Assembly: GCA_017397825.1 (NCBI GenBank)
Contig: JAFQHT010000092.1
Coordinates: 1-64,000 of the forward strand
DNA: 64,000 nucleotides
Direction: 5' to 3'
DNA from: Bacillota bacterium
GTDB lineage: Bacteria; Bacillota; Clostridia; Peptostreptococcales; Anaerovoracaceae
Program-made: the position numbers and the translations under genes
Part shown: positions 41,096 through 49,617 of the stretch, piece after piece
How positions within the stretch are numbered: the stretch's first letter is position 1
How the letters are laid out: the number at the start of each line of letters is the position of its first letter
The notes under the pieces: generated by a model
The model's database searches: none
What the model was told of the DNA's origin: nothing
Seen by the model: only the letters and a program-made list of their open reading frames with translations

Positions 41096-42340
41096 TTACT
41101 CACCATATTTTTCTCTTTTGTATGTAAGCTTTCTCTTAAGAAGCTCTCTGAAGGAGGCTTTATCCACGCTGCCTTCTGCAATCAGTTCGCAGCTTCCCAC
41201 TTCCCGGCCTTCTTTCATTACCACCAATGTGCCGACTTTGTCTCCGGCTGCAAGGGGCAGGGGAACTTTTTCATCCAGCTGCACCCTGGTTGTAACCGTG
41301 TCATTCTTTCCTTTTGGAACCAAGGCTGTAATACGTTCTGCTGTCACAGCGTTTACCTGCTGTGGCGATCCATGGCGGATTTCAACCGGTGCTATTATCT
41401 GGCCCTCTTCCGCTGCAACGAAAGTCTGATAGTTTGCAAAACCGTAATCCAGCATTTTGGCTACCTCTGCGTTGCGTATTTTGGATGTCTCACAGCCCAG
41501 CGCCACTGCAATGAGATGTGTTTCGTCCCTTGTTGCTGAAGCGCTGAGGCAGTAGCCTGCGTCGCTGGTAAAGCCAGTCTTGATGCCGTTACAACCGTTG
41601 TAAGATTTTATCATCTTGTTGGTGTTGGTAAGACCGAATTCCTTTTCCTTGCCCGGCAGCCCCACTGTAATGGTGCTCTGCCAGGTAGTGAACCAGGTGT
41701 GGGTTTCTTCGTGCTTATAAAGTTCTTTTGACATCAGTGATATATCATATGCACTTGAGTAGTGATCTGCCACAGGCAGCCCGTTGGTATTAACAAAATG
41801 TGAGTTCTGCATGCCAAGCTCTGCTGCCCGGGCGTTCATCCGCTCCACGAAAATCTCTTCGCTTCCTGCCACATGTTCTGCCAGAGCCACACATCCGTCA
41901 TTGGCACTGGCCATGGCCACCCCTTCCATGAGCTGAGCCACCGTATGTTTTTCGCCCGGCTCCATGTACATCTGACTGCCGCCCATGGATGCCGCGTGTT
42001 CTGAAATAGTCACTTCATCTTCCAGCGTGATTTTCCCGGCGTCTACAGCATCCATGACAAGGAGCATAGTCATTACTTTGGTTACTGATGCCAGAGGCAG
42101 TTCCTTGTGGGCATCCTGCTGAAAAAGCACTTCGCCGGTCTCCGCATCTATGAGCACTGCGCCTTTGGCAGCTACAGAAAATCCTGCCTGCGGACCGCGG
42201 TTCTCCGAAGGCACATCATTTACAGTTTCTATTTCTATCGGTTCTTGTCTTGGCAATTTGTTTTTAAGTGCCTCCAGCCCCACAAAACCGCACATTATCA
42301 GGCTGACGCCCACCAGGCTTGAAATTACCCGTTTCCACAT
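41096..42340 (-). CDS. dacF: D-alanyl-D-alanine carboxypeptidase (DacF/PBP5 family)
   Basis: 414 residues. N-terminal membrane segment or signal peptide, then the serine peptidase S11 domain with ASVTK (about 84), SAN (about 143) and IKTG (about 253), and a C-terminal PBP5-type beta domain ending in a basic amphipathic tail that may bind the membrane. It trims the terminal D-Ala from peptidoglycan stem peptides. DacF-type enzymes are often sporulation-linked; the location next to spoIIGA agrees. The start may be the ATG at 42340 or 42349; GGAG lies 11 or 2 bases upstream respectively, so 42340 is preferred. Confidence 0.88.
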   Translation of the reverse strand: MWKRVISSLVGVSLIMCGFVGLEALKNKLPRQEPIEIETVNDVPSENRGPQAGFSVAAKGAVLIDAETGEVLFQQDAHKELPLASVTKVMTMLLVMDAVDAGKITLEDEVTISEHAASMGGSQMYMEPGEKHTVAQLMEGVAMASANDGCVALAEHVAGSEEIFVERMNARAAELGMQNSHFVNTNGLPVADHYSSAYDISLMSKELYKHEETHTWFTTWQSTITVGLPGKEKEFGLTNTNKMIKSYNGCNGIKTGFTSDAGYCLSASATRDETHLIAVALGCETSKIRNAEVAKMLDYGFANYQTFVAAEEGQIIAPVEIRHGSPQQVNAVTAERITALVPKGKNDTVTTRVQLDEKVPLPLAAGDKVGTLVVMKEGREVGSCELIAEGSVDKASFRELLKRKLTYKREKYGE

Positions 42341-42452
42341 ATATTTCATATCTCCACACTTTCCATCCTCCGGCCCCGCCGGGGATACAAATCAGTCTGG
42401 TAGAAGTATATTCGCCGGTACACAGGGTATACCAAAATCCTGGAAAAAGGCC

Positions 42453-42481
42453 AAATAAAAACGCCCGCATCATTGCAGGCG
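42453..42481 (-). terminator. Terminator of the 43776-42514 operon
   Basis: Stem CGCC-GCA/TGC-GGCG (42462-42469, 42474-42481, one mismatch) with a four-base loop, then TTTTTATTT on the minus strand. The rest of the 360-base gap between dacF and the membrane protein holds the coding remnant described next. Confidence 0.75.
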
Positions 42482-42513
42482 CATGTTATAACATATAATA
42501 ATTATAATGGATT

Positions 42514-42717
42514 TTAATTCACTGGAATTGCTCTGCGTGATTTAATCAGATATCTTCCGTCCTTTTCTTCCAAAGAAACTTCTATCTGAACCTTATTATC
42601 ATCACGGTCAAGAATTCCCTCTGCACTTCGCAGCACTACTGTCTTACCGTCTTTATAACCGCTTTCACAGTAAAATACTCCCGGTCCAAAGTCACTTACA
42701 AAAATGTAGCTATTCTT
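42514..42717 (-). other. Open frame without a usable start codon (coding remnant or +1 frameshift extension)
   Basis: On the minus strand about 65 codons read TGRKNSYIFVSDFGPGVFYC and on to SRRAIPVN before a TAA, with normal codon use and protein-like composition, directly before the operon terminator. There is no ATG, GTG or TTG with a ribosome site at its head: an in-frame TAA lies just upstream, and the frame is +1 to the end of the 42710-43099 gene. It may be the tail of a gene lost by frameshift, or a sequencing indel. I do not recognise the domain. Confidence 0.4.
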
Positions 42718-43099
42718 TCTGCCTGTTTATTGTTTTTTCCATTAAGAAAAGTATAATTCCTCCAAAAATGTACGCCACTATATCCCATGGATCGGAAACA
42801 GTTCTTTCCAGATATAATGGGGTGACATATTCCCAGAAGATGCCGCATGCCAAAAGAAAAAGCACAGCATGTCTCATTTTTTCAACAGTTTTGCGTCCTG
42901 CCAGACATAAAAGTATGTTTAAAAAGCACAATATCCAGGCTCCCGCAAGAATATCTGCTCCATAGTTGCTGAAAACTCTGTGCATTATATCTGCCCACTG
43001 CATGGTTTCTGCTATTGATCCCATTGCAGGAATAAGGAAAAACTTGTTCAATCCATAAAGGAGACACAAAATCCCCAATGTATATATACGTTTCATCAT
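42710..43099 (-). CDS. Small membrane protein, 129 residues, unknown
   Basis: Four predicted helices (about 5-23, 46-66, 75-95, 103-121). A polar loop with PLYLERTVSDPWDIVAYIFG between helices 3 and 4 is VanZ-like in feel but not a secure match. Its start overlaps the stop of the HTH/zinc-ribbon gene by four bases, so the two are co-translated. Function unknown. Confidence 0.65.
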   Translation of the reverse strand: MMKRIYTLGILCLLYGLNKFFLIPAMGSIAETMQWADIMHRVFSNYGADILAGAWILCFLNILLCLAGRKTVEKMRHAVLFLLACGIFWEYVTPLYLERTVSDPWDIVAYIFGGIILFLMEKTINRQKE

Positions 43100-43776
43100 A
43101 AGAATGATAACACTATAAGTGTCAATACAACAATTATGATTATTTCGCCCACACCCGGACCACTTGACTTATAAGCGTATTCCGGCTTGGTCATAACCTT
43201 CGGCTTTGTTAAAAGAACTTCATCTTCTTCGCCCAGATCTTCTACAATTTTAATATCAAAATGTTTTGGATTCAGTCTGGATGCAATCCATCGTGCCGCC
43301 ACATCAGTTAATCCTCGCCGTATAACACCGCGCTTGTTCTTCCCCACAAAATTATCTATTGCACTGTCTTCGGTGCCGCAGTATTTTATAAGCTCTGCAC
43401 GCTGATCGTAATAATCATTGCCATTACGCAGATCTTCCAACACAATAGCATAAGCCGGTCCTTTTTCCTGATAGCCGGTTACCGGGAACTCACATGTCAG
43501 GCAAAGACTTCCTTTAACTTCACGTCCACAGCAAGGACAAATGATAATTTCTTCAGATTCTTCCGCCTTACTATCTTCTGTTTCTTTACCTAAAAGGAAA
43601 TCCACACTCACTCCCAAAACATCAGAAATCGCCACCAAATCTTTAATTGGCGGTTCAGTATTTCCATTTTCCCACTGCACAACGGTATCTAGACTGACGT
43701 TCATTTTTTCTGCCAATTCCTTCTGAGTTATATGACGTTCCAGTCTCAGCTTTGTTAAATTTTCCCTGAAATTCAT
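43096..43776 (-). CDS. HTH (XRE) protein with zinc ribbon and C-terminal membrane anchor
   Basis: 226 residues with a Cro/CI HTH at 1-62 (THITQKELAEKMNVSLDTVV with R-L-E-R before it), a zinc ribbon CPCCGREVKGSLCLTC near 79-94, a middle domain of about 100 residues containing VGKNKRGVIRRGLTDVAARW (ribosomal protein L7/L12 C-terminal-like in tone, not certain), and one membrane helix at the end (GEIIIIVVLTLIVLSFL). The plan suggests a membrane-tethered regulator. Own strong promoter at 43842-43870; paired with a small membrane protein gene. Confidence 0.75.
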   Translation of the reverse strand: MNFRENLTKLRLERHITQKELAEKMNVSLDTVVQWENGNTEPPIKDLVAISDVLGVSVDFLLGKETEDSKAEESEEIIICPCCGREVKGSLCLTCEFPVTGYQEKGPAYAIVLEDLRNGNDYYDQRAELIKYCGTEDSAIDNFVGKNKRGVIRRGLTDVAARWIASRLNPKHFDIKIVEDLGEEDEVLLTKPKVMTKPEYAYKSSGPGVGEIIIIVVLTLIVLSFL

Positions 43777-43841
43777 ACCCTTGCCCCTTTCATATGCTGT
43801 AATAAAGTAAACGCAATCAATTAAAACATCTGGGTTTAAAA

Positions 43842-43870
43842 ATTATATCATACTGATTTTTCCGGGTCAA
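43842..43870 (-). promoter_or_regulatory. Promoter of the HTH/zinc-ribbon gene
   Basis: Minus strand: TTGACC (43865-43870), 17-base spacer, TATAAT (43842-43847). The gap 43777-43950 holds nothing else recognised. Confidence 0.75.
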
Positions 43871-43950
43871 TATTTCACTTTATCCCGGTACAGCATTATA
43901 ATGCAGATTGTGGTGTAAACAGTATGAGCAACCACTGCTGCAGCAAGCAC

Positions 43951-44727
43951 TTACTTCAGTTCATACATAAAATTTATCTGCTCATCAATCTCTGCAAAGT
44001 CAACTTCGCACTCATTGTCAAAAATAGCCACCGGCACCTTGTCTGCAAAAGTGTAAACCATCGGAATCATATCCCCTTCCAGCAGGTAAACGATTACCTT
44101 GCGGTTGTCAATGTCCACAATCCAGTATTCCCGTACGCCTGCTTCACTATATTTATTAAGCTTCACTGTCATATCCTTGCGGCGGGTTGACGGAGAAAGG
44201 ACTTCGATTACAAGATCCGGCGCACCTTCGATTCGTTCTCTGGTAAACTTACTGCGGTCGCAGACCACGAAAATATCGGGCTGCACCATGGTCCTGCCGT
44301 CCCTCATGATGTGCACATCAGTCGGCGCCATCATAGGTATGCAGCCGCCTTTATTTTTGCGTACATGGTCTTTCAGAACCTGCCAGATATGTGGAATAAT
44401 GTACTGGTGAATTGTCCTCGGTGCAGTCATATAGTAAATCACGCCGTCAATAAGCTCTGCTCTGCACTCATCAGGCAGGTTGTAATAATCTTCGATTGTG
44501 TACTCACCCTGGCGGCTTGTCAAATATGGGGAAATTGCCTCTGCCACACGGCTTGCCCCCGGAGCCAGAACATTCTCCAGGGCCATCAGAGTTTCATAGC
44601 GTGGATTCTGAGTTACTCCGGAAAAAACTTTCTGTACAGTGCTCAGCGGCACCCCTGAAAGCTCAGCAATCAGTTCATAAGAATAACCAAGCTCTGTTTT
44701 GCGTTTCTTCATTTCCTCAATGTTCAT
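43951..44727 (-). CDS. HTH-fused Uma2 family (DUF820) PD-(D/E)XK nuclease-like protein
   Basis: 258 residues. An HTH at 1-60 (YSYELIAELSGVPLSTVQKV) is joined to a Uma2 domain: ELIDGVIYYMTAPRTIHQYI, VQPDIFVVCDRSKF, and the catalytic PDLVIEVLSPSTRRKDMTVK with D and E in PD-(D/E)XK positions, then KYSEAGVREYWIVDIDNRK. The nuclease core appears intact. Uma2 proteins are widespread and mostly uncharacterised. Monocistronic, with its own promoter at 44754-44782. It could recognise its own promoter through the HTH. Confidence 0.85.
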   Translation of the reverse strand: MNIEEMKKRKTELGYSYELIAELSGVPLSTVQKVFSGVTQNPRYETLMALENVLAPGASRVAEAISPYLTSRQGEYTIEDYYNLPDECRAELIDGVIYYMTAPRTIHQYIIPHIWQVLKDHVRKNKGGCIPMMAPTDVHIMRDGRTMVQPDIFVVCDRSKFTRERIEGAPDLVIEVLSPSTRRKDMTVKLNKYSEAGVREYWIVDIDNRKVIVYLLEGDMIPMVYTFADKVPVAIFDNECEVDFAEIDEQINFMYELK

Positions 44728-44753
44728 GATGCCACCTCCATTTCTTTTCCATT

Positions 44754-44782
44754 ATTATACCGTTATGTTTTAAAACAGTCAA
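44754..44782 (-). promoter_or_regulatory. Promoter of the HTH-Uma2 gene
   Basis: Minus strand: TTGACT (44777-44782), 17-base spacer, TATAAT (44754-44759). The spacer contains the palindrome GTTTTAAAAC, a candidate operator for the encoded HTH. Confidence 0.75.
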
Positions 44783-44820
44783 TATATTTCCATTAAATTT
44801 CCGTTTTATTTCCATATAGA

Positions 44821-44872
44821 TAAAAAACGCGCAAAGATGCTGCGGATTTACCGCAATCATCCTTGCACGTTT
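44821..44872 (-). terminator. Terminator of the rmuC-to-pdp operon
   Basis: Long imperfect hairpin between 44826 and 44871 (AACG, GCAA, GATG and GCGG segments pair with CCGC, CATC, TTGC and CGTT), followed on the minus strand by TTTTTTATC. Lies 50 bases after the pdp stop. Confidence 0.8.
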
Positions 44873-44921
44873 ATGCTCGTGTATAGCCCGGCCGGATAAG
44901 ACCTTGGTCCATATTTGTTTG

Positions 44922-46235
44922 TTACAGCCCGATAATCTCCTTGATCAGTTTCGGTGCCTCTACAGGCTCAGCTCCGATCACGAAAGCTTCCTTAGCTGAC
45001 TCCACAGCTGCAGCAACCTTGGCTTCATCGTTGCCGTAGAAAGATGCCAGAACTTCTCCGGCTTTCACGCTGTCGCCCACCTTCTTTGACAGAACTACGC
45101 CTGCTGCCAGATCCAGGGAATCTTCCTTGGTGGCTCTGCCGGCACCTGTGTGCTGGGATGCCAGACCGATAGTTCTGGCCGCAATCTGTGCTACATATCC
45201 GCCGGTTTCTGCCTTCAGTTCCCTGCAAACTGAAGCCTGCGGGAACAGTGAGTAGTCGTCAACTACTGCTGCATCGCCACCCTGCGCCGCAATAAACTTG
45301 CGGAGCATTTCAAGGCCTGCGCCGCTCTCAAGAGCTTCTTCTGTCATTCTGCAGCCTTCTTCAGGAGAAGCTGCCTTTCCGCCAAGATATACCATGATTC
45401 CTGAAAGCTTCAGCGCCAGCTCGGTAATGTCGGCTGGTCCCTTGCCCTTGAGCGTTTCAATAGCCTCAATCACTTCCAGGCTGTTGCCCACTGCAAGGCC
45501 AAGAGGCTGGCCCATTTCGGTGATTGCCGCCACAGTTCTGCGGCCTGCGTCGGTTCCGATATCAACCATCAGATGTGCAAGTTTCACAGCATCATCCAGG
45601 TTTTCCATGAAAGCTCCGTCGCCGCACTTTACGTCGAGGACGATGGCGTCACTTCCTGCTGCCAGTTTCTTACTCATAATGCTGGAAGAAATCAGCCCGA
45701 AATTATCAACAGTTGAAGTTACATCGCGGAGAGCATAAAGCTTCTTGTCCGCAGGCGTAATGTGAGCAGTCTGGCCGATTACCGCCATGCCCACTTCATT
45801 TACCTGATTTAAAAATTCCTCAGGTTCAAGAGAAGTTCTGAAACCCGGGATTGATTCCATTTTGTCCACTGTGCCGCCTGTGAAACCGAGGCCGCGTCCG
45901 CTCATCTTGGCAATAGGAACGCCGCATGCTGCTGCAAGTGGTGCCACGATGAGAGTGGTTTTGTCCCCTACGCCGCCGGTGGAATGCTTGTCGACCTTTA
46001 CGCCCTTGATAGGAGAAAGGTCAATAGTGTCGCCGGAGTAGCGCATTGCGTTTGTCAGCTGGAAAGTTTCTTCACGGTCAAGTCCTCTGAAAAAGATAGC
46101 CATGAGCAGGGCAGACACCTGATAATCAGGAATATCGCCAGCCACGTAACCGGTGATGAACCAGTCAATTTCTTCTTTGGAGAGCTTTCCGCCTTCGCGT
46201 TTTTTATATATAATATCGTTCATGTTCATTGCCAT
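44922..46235 (-). CDS. pdp: Pyrimidine-nucleoside (thymidine) phosphorylase
   Basis: 437 residues. The active-site blocks VDKHSTGGVGDKTTLIVAPL near 82, AKMSGRGLGFTGGTVDKMES near 108 and DALRD/ALRDVTSTVDNFGLIS are typical of thymidine/pyrimidine-nucleoside phosphorylases. It releases pyrimidine base and (deoxy)ribose-1-phosphate, which DeoB encoded upstream turns into the 5-phosphate. At 437 residues it fits the Firmicutes Pdp type; DeoA cannot be excluded. Start follows AGGAGG. Confidence 0.92.
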   Translation of the reverse strand: MAMNMNDIIYKKREGGKLSKEEIDWFITGYVAGDIPDYQVSALLMAIFFRGLDREETFQLTNAMRYSGDTIDLSPIKGVKVDKHSTGGVGDKTTLIVAPLAAACGVPIAKMSGRGLGFTGGTVDKMESIPGFRTSLEPEEFLNQVNEVGMAVIGQTAHITPADKKLYALRDVTSTVDNFGLISSSIMSKKLAAGSDAIVLDVKCGDGAFMENLDDAVKLAHLMVDIGTDAGRRTVAAITEMGQPLGLAVGNSLEVIEAIETLKGKGPADITELALKLSGIMVYLGGKAASPEEGCRMTEEALESGAGLEMLRKFIAAQGGDAAVVDDYSLFPQASVCRELKAETGGYVAQIAARTIGLASQHTGAGRATKEDSLDLAAGVVLSKKVGDSVKAGEVLASFYGNDEAKVAAAVESAKEAFVIGAEPVEAPKLIKEIIGL

Positions 46236-46246
46236 AGCAATTCCTC

Positions 46247-47428
46247 CTACAGAATTTCGTTCTTGAAGCTTGTGCCCATCGCTGTGTATGGAGCATCAAG
46301 CAGGTCTGCTACAGTCGCCCCTACATCAGCAAAAGTGCTGCGGATTCCAAGGTTCACACCGGCCTTGCACTTCTTTCCGTAAACAATAAGCGGTACGTAT
46401 TCTCTTGTGTGGTCAGTACCCTCTTCAACCGGGTCGTTGCCGTGGTCAGCTGTGATAATAAGCACATCGTCTTCTCCAAGAGCCGCCAGGATTTCAGGAA
46501 CTCTTGCGTCGAATTCTTCGATACACTTGCCGTAGCCGATAGGGTCACGGCGGTGTCCGTAGTCTGAGTCAAAGTCAACAAGGTTTGAGAAAATGCAGCC
46601 TTTGAAGTCTTTTGCCATTGCTTCAAGAGTCTTGTTCACAACGTCCATGTTTCCCTTTGTAGGCGCAGATGTTTTCACACATTTGCCGTTGAAAATGTCG
46701 CTGATTTTGCCCACAGAGTACATTTCAAGTCCCGCACCGGAAATCATGTCAAGCAGTGTATCTTCAGGCGGTGTCACTGAGTAGTCGTGTCTGTCCCTGG
46801 TTCTTGTACGTGTGCCGTCTTCATTGAGCACATACGGACGTGCAATAACTCTGCCGCATGCCCATTCGCCAACCAGAAGTCTGCGGGCGATTTTGCAGAT
46901 TTCATAAAGCCTTTCCAGAGGAATTACGTCGATATTTGCCGCAATCTGGAAAACACTGTCGGCTGATGTATATACTATAGGCTTTCCTGTAGCTTCGTGC
47001 TCAGGGCCCAGTTCTTCAATGATTGCAGTACCGGAAGCCGGATAGTTGCCGATGCAGCCCACGCCGATTTCCGCTTCAAAAGCATCCATAAACTCTTTAG
47101 GGAATCCATCAGGATAAGTCTTGAAAGGCACATCGGTCTTAAGGCCTGCAATTTCCCAGTGGCCTGTTGTTGTGTCTTTGCCTGCAGAAACTTCTGCCAT
47201 CTTGCCGAAACAGCCTTTTGGAGCTTCTACTGCAAGCTTTCCTCCGCAGACACCGTCAATATTCCCCCAGCCAAGAGAAAGCAGATTAGGCATGTTCACG
47301 CTGCCTTTTTCCCTTACGATATGGCCGAAAGTATCGGCATTCTGGTCGCCGTATTTTACCGCATCAGGAAGGGCGCCCACGCCCAGGCTGTCCATTATAA
47401 TCAAAACTACTTTTCTGTTTTCGCTCAT
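46247..47428 (-). CDS. deoB: Phosphopentomutase
   Basis: 393 residues of the alkaline phosphatase superfamily. Metal-binding segments VVLIIMDSLGVGALPDA at the start, the phospho-threonine region AGKDTTTGHWEIAGL near 85, VDFDSDYGHRRDPIGYG near 290 and IITADHGNDPVEEGTDHTRE near 330. It converts ribose/deoxyribose-1-phosphate to the 5-phosphate. Eleven bases upstream of pdp; overlaps the metallophosphoesterase stop by four bases. Confidence 0.95.
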   Translation of the reverse strand: MSENRKVVLIIMDSLGVGALPDAVKYGDQNADTFGHIVREKGSVNMPNLLSLGWGNIDGVCGGKLAVEAPKGCFGKMAEVSAGKDTTTGHWEIAGLKTDVPFKTYPDGFPKEFMDAFEAEIGVGCIGNYPASGTAIIEELGPEHEATGKPIVYTSADSVFQIAANIDVIPLERLYEICKIARRLLVGEWACGRVIARPYVLNEDGTRTRTRDRHDYSVTPPEDTLLDMISGAGLEMYSVGKISDIFNGKCVKTSAPTKGNMDVVNKTLEAMAKDFKGCIFSNLVDFDSDYGHRRDPIGYGKCIEEFDARVPEILAALGEDDVLIITADHGNDPVEEGTDHTREYVPLIVYGKKCKAGVNLGIRSTFADVGATVADLLDAPYTAMGTSFKNEIL

Positions 47429-48141
47429 ATTATTACCTCCTCAGGTCTGCCCTGTAAATAATCCAGAGATACCAGTTTATATTCTACGTTGTTGTATTGG
47501 CCCTGTATTCCGTTTTTGAAAGCTTCCTTGCCGTGAAGATGTCCGTAGACACAGGTTTTCACGCCGTACTCTGTCATCAGCTCGGTAAAGCCCGATTTGT
47601 GGTGTCTTTCGTTGGTGGGCGGGTAGTGAAGAACTCCTATGATGGTTTCTGCCCCTGCTGTCTTCGCATCTTCAAGTGACATCCTAAGGCGGAGAACCTC
47701 ACGGTCGTAAATTTTACGGTCGTGTTCGCCGAATCCTTCAGTGCCCGGACAGGTCCAGCCGCGGGTACCGCAGATAGCAACCTTTTTGCCCTCATCTTCC
47801 AGTATCACGCACTTATTCTGCACGAACTGCATTGTCCCGTCTTCATAAAGGCTGTTCAGCTTGCTCACCGACTGCCACCACAGATCGTGATTGCCCTTGA
47901 AAAGAATTTTCTTTCCGGGCAGTGCGTGTACCCAGTCAAGGTCGGCCATGGCCTCATCCTGCCTGAGTCCCCATGAAATATCACCGCATATGATTACCAC
48001 ATCGTCAGACCCTATCATTTCGGTCCAGTTCTTATGAAGTTTTTCTGTGTGACCTACCCACTGTCCTCCGAAGATGTCCATCGGTTTTTCAACCATTTCT
48101 CCGAAAGAAAGATGCAGGTCTCCTATTGCAAAAATCTTCAA
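47425..48141 (-). CDS. Calcineurin-like metallophosphoesterase
   Basis: 238 residues with the five metallophosphoesterase blocks: FAIGDLHLSF at the N-terminus, IICGDISWGL, FKGNHDLWW, GVLHYPPTN and YGHLHGKEA. Two metal ions are expected. The substrate is unknown; related proteins act on phosphodiesters or nucleotides. Sits between rmuC and deoB. Confidence 0.88.
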   Translation of the reverse strand: MKIFAIGDLHLSFGEMVEKPMDIFGGQWVGHTEKLHKNWTEMIGSDDVVIICGDISWGLRQDEAMADLDWVHALPGKKILFKGNHDLWWQSVSKLNSLYEDGTMQFVQNKCVILEDEGKKVAICGTRGWTCPGTEGFGEHDRKIYDREVLRLRMSLEDAKTAGAETIIGVLHYPPTNERHHKSGFTELMTEYGVKTCVYGHLHGKEAFKNGIQGQYNNVEYKLVSLDYLQGRPEEVII

Positions 48142-48168
48142 ATTATTAATTCTCCGTGTTCCTTTAAT

Positions 48169-49452
48169 TTATAAATCCTTGAAATCCGGCATGTCAAGAA
48201 GCGCTGCAGATTCGTTTTCACCCAGGGCTGTCACGCCGCGGAGCTTACGCTGGATGCTTCTTGTTCTTGTACCGATAAGTTTGTCGAGCTCAGCGTTGGC
48301 CTGGTTGATTCTTGCCTGAGTGGCTTCAAGCACATCGCCGAACTTGTCGAATTCTGTCTTAACTGCTCCCAGAACGTCCCAGACCTCGCTGGAATGCTTC
48401 TGGATTGCCAGAGTTTTAAAGCCCATCTGAAGGCTGTTTAAAAGGGCTGCCATGGTTGTAGGCCCTGCAATGTTGACCTTATAGTCGCGCTGGAGAACTT
48501 CCAGCAGTCCTCTTCTTACCACTTCCGCATAAAGTCCCTCAAAAGGCAGGAACATAATCGCAAATTCAGTGGTGTAAGGCGGCTCGATATATTTATCTCT
48601 GATGTCCTTTGCTTCGGACTTGATTACTTTTTCAAGTGCCTTGGCAGCTTCTTCCACCAGGGCTGCATCTCCTGTCTCATAAGCATCCACCAGCTTGCCG
48701 TAAGCATCGCCAGGGAACTTGGCGTCGATAGGAAGATATACAGGTCTGTCATCATCACCAGGAAGTTTCACTGCAAATTCAACCCTTTCAGTGCTGCCCG
48801 GACGTGTCTTCACATCGGTTTCATACTGATCCGGTGAAAGAATCTGCTCCAGGATTGCTCCCAGCTGGACTTCACCGAGAATACCTCTTGTCTTCACATT
48901 GGAAAGGACTTTTTTAAGGTCTCCCACGCCTGCTGCCAGGTTCTGCATTTCACCAAGACCCTTGTAAACCTGCTCCAGTCTTTCGCTTACCAGCTTGAAT
49001 GACTGGCTGATACGGTCTTCCAGAGTTTTCTGCAGCTTTTCGTCTACCGTCTGGCGCATGAGCTCAAGCTGTTTGTTATTGTCATCGGTCAGGTCGCCGA
49101 TTTTCTTTTCCATGGTGTTTCTGATGTTTTCAAGCTTCTGCTCGTTTTCAACTGCCATGTGGCTGAAGCGGTTGTTCAGATCGAACAGGCGCTTATCCAT
49201 GTTTTCTGCGCTGTCACGCTGGTTCTGTGAAATCATATCACCGAAAACCTTGATAGAGCCCTGCAGCGTCTGGGTCATGAGCTGATTGTCGTCCTTCAGG
49301 TCGTCCACCTGCTTGGTCAGATTCTGATATGCGCTGACCATGCTGCCAACTTCGCGGTTAAGACCGCGGTTCACAAAAATCATAATAAGCAGGCACACAA
49401 GTGACACCGCCGCCATGGCTATAAGTATGTAAAATATCCATTTTTCTGTCAT
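48169..49452 (-). CDS. rmuC: DNA recombination protein RmuC
   Basis: 427 residues: an N-terminal membrane helix (about 6-27), a long coiled coil (to about 160) and the RmuC nuclease-like core with KTRGILGEVQLGAILEQILS near 187, LPIDAKFPGDAYGKLVDAYE near 240 and FLPFEGLYAEVVRRGLLEVL near 300. Members limit inversions at short repeats in Escherichia coli. First gene of the operon leading to pdp; promoter at 49513-49542. Confidence 0.92.
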   Translation of the reverse strand: MTEKWIFYILIAMAAVSLVCLLIMIFVNRGLNREVGSMVSAYQNLTKQVDDLKDDNQLMTQTLQGSIKVFGDMISQNQRDSAENMDKRLFDLNNRFSHMAVENEQKLENIRNTMEKKIGDLTDDNNKQLELMRQTVDEKLQKTLEDRISQSFKLVSERLEQVYKGLGEMQNLAAGVGDLKKVLSNVKTRGILGEVQLGAILEQILSPDQYETDVKTRPGSTERVEFAVKLPGDDDRPVYLPIDAKFPGDAYGKLVDAYETGDAALVEEAAKALEKVIKSEAKDIRDKYIEPPYTTEFAIMFLPFEGLYAEVVRRGLLEVLQRDYKVNIAGPTTMAALLNSLQMGFKTLAIQKHSSEVWDVLGAVKTEFDKFGDVLEATQARINQANAELDKLIGTRTRSIQRKLRGVTALGENESAALLDMPDFKDL

Positions 49453-49512
49453 TGAAAGTATCCCCCGTTTTCTTAGTTAATTCTCCGTCCCTGTTGAATC
49501 ACTAACTAAAAT

Positions 49513-49542
49513 ATTATACCACATTCTCCATATAAAAAACAA
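49513..49542 (-). promoter_or_regulatory. Promoter of the rmuC-MPE-deoB-pdp operon
   Basis: Minus strand: TTGTTT (49537-49542), 18-base spacer, TATAAT (49513-49518). The -35 lies inside the U tract and first stem bases of the YegP-like gene's terminator. Confidence 0.6.
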
Positions 49543-49572
49543 TGACTGTCTGGATAAAACCCAGGCAGTCAT
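49533..49572 (-). terminator. Terminator of the YegP-like gene
   Basis: Stem ATGACTG-CTGG/CCAG-CAGTCAT (49542-49553, 49561-49572; one mismatch), loop of seven, then TGTTTTTT on the minus strand. Confidence 0.8.
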
Positions 49573-49617
49573 CGGTAATTTCAATTATAAAGTTTTGTCT
49601 GTTTCTGATGCAGCAAT

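Noticed and set aside
42350..42450. Sigma F/G-like promoter before dacF
   Set aside because: A GTATA and an ATATACT can be found but spacing and consensus are poor.
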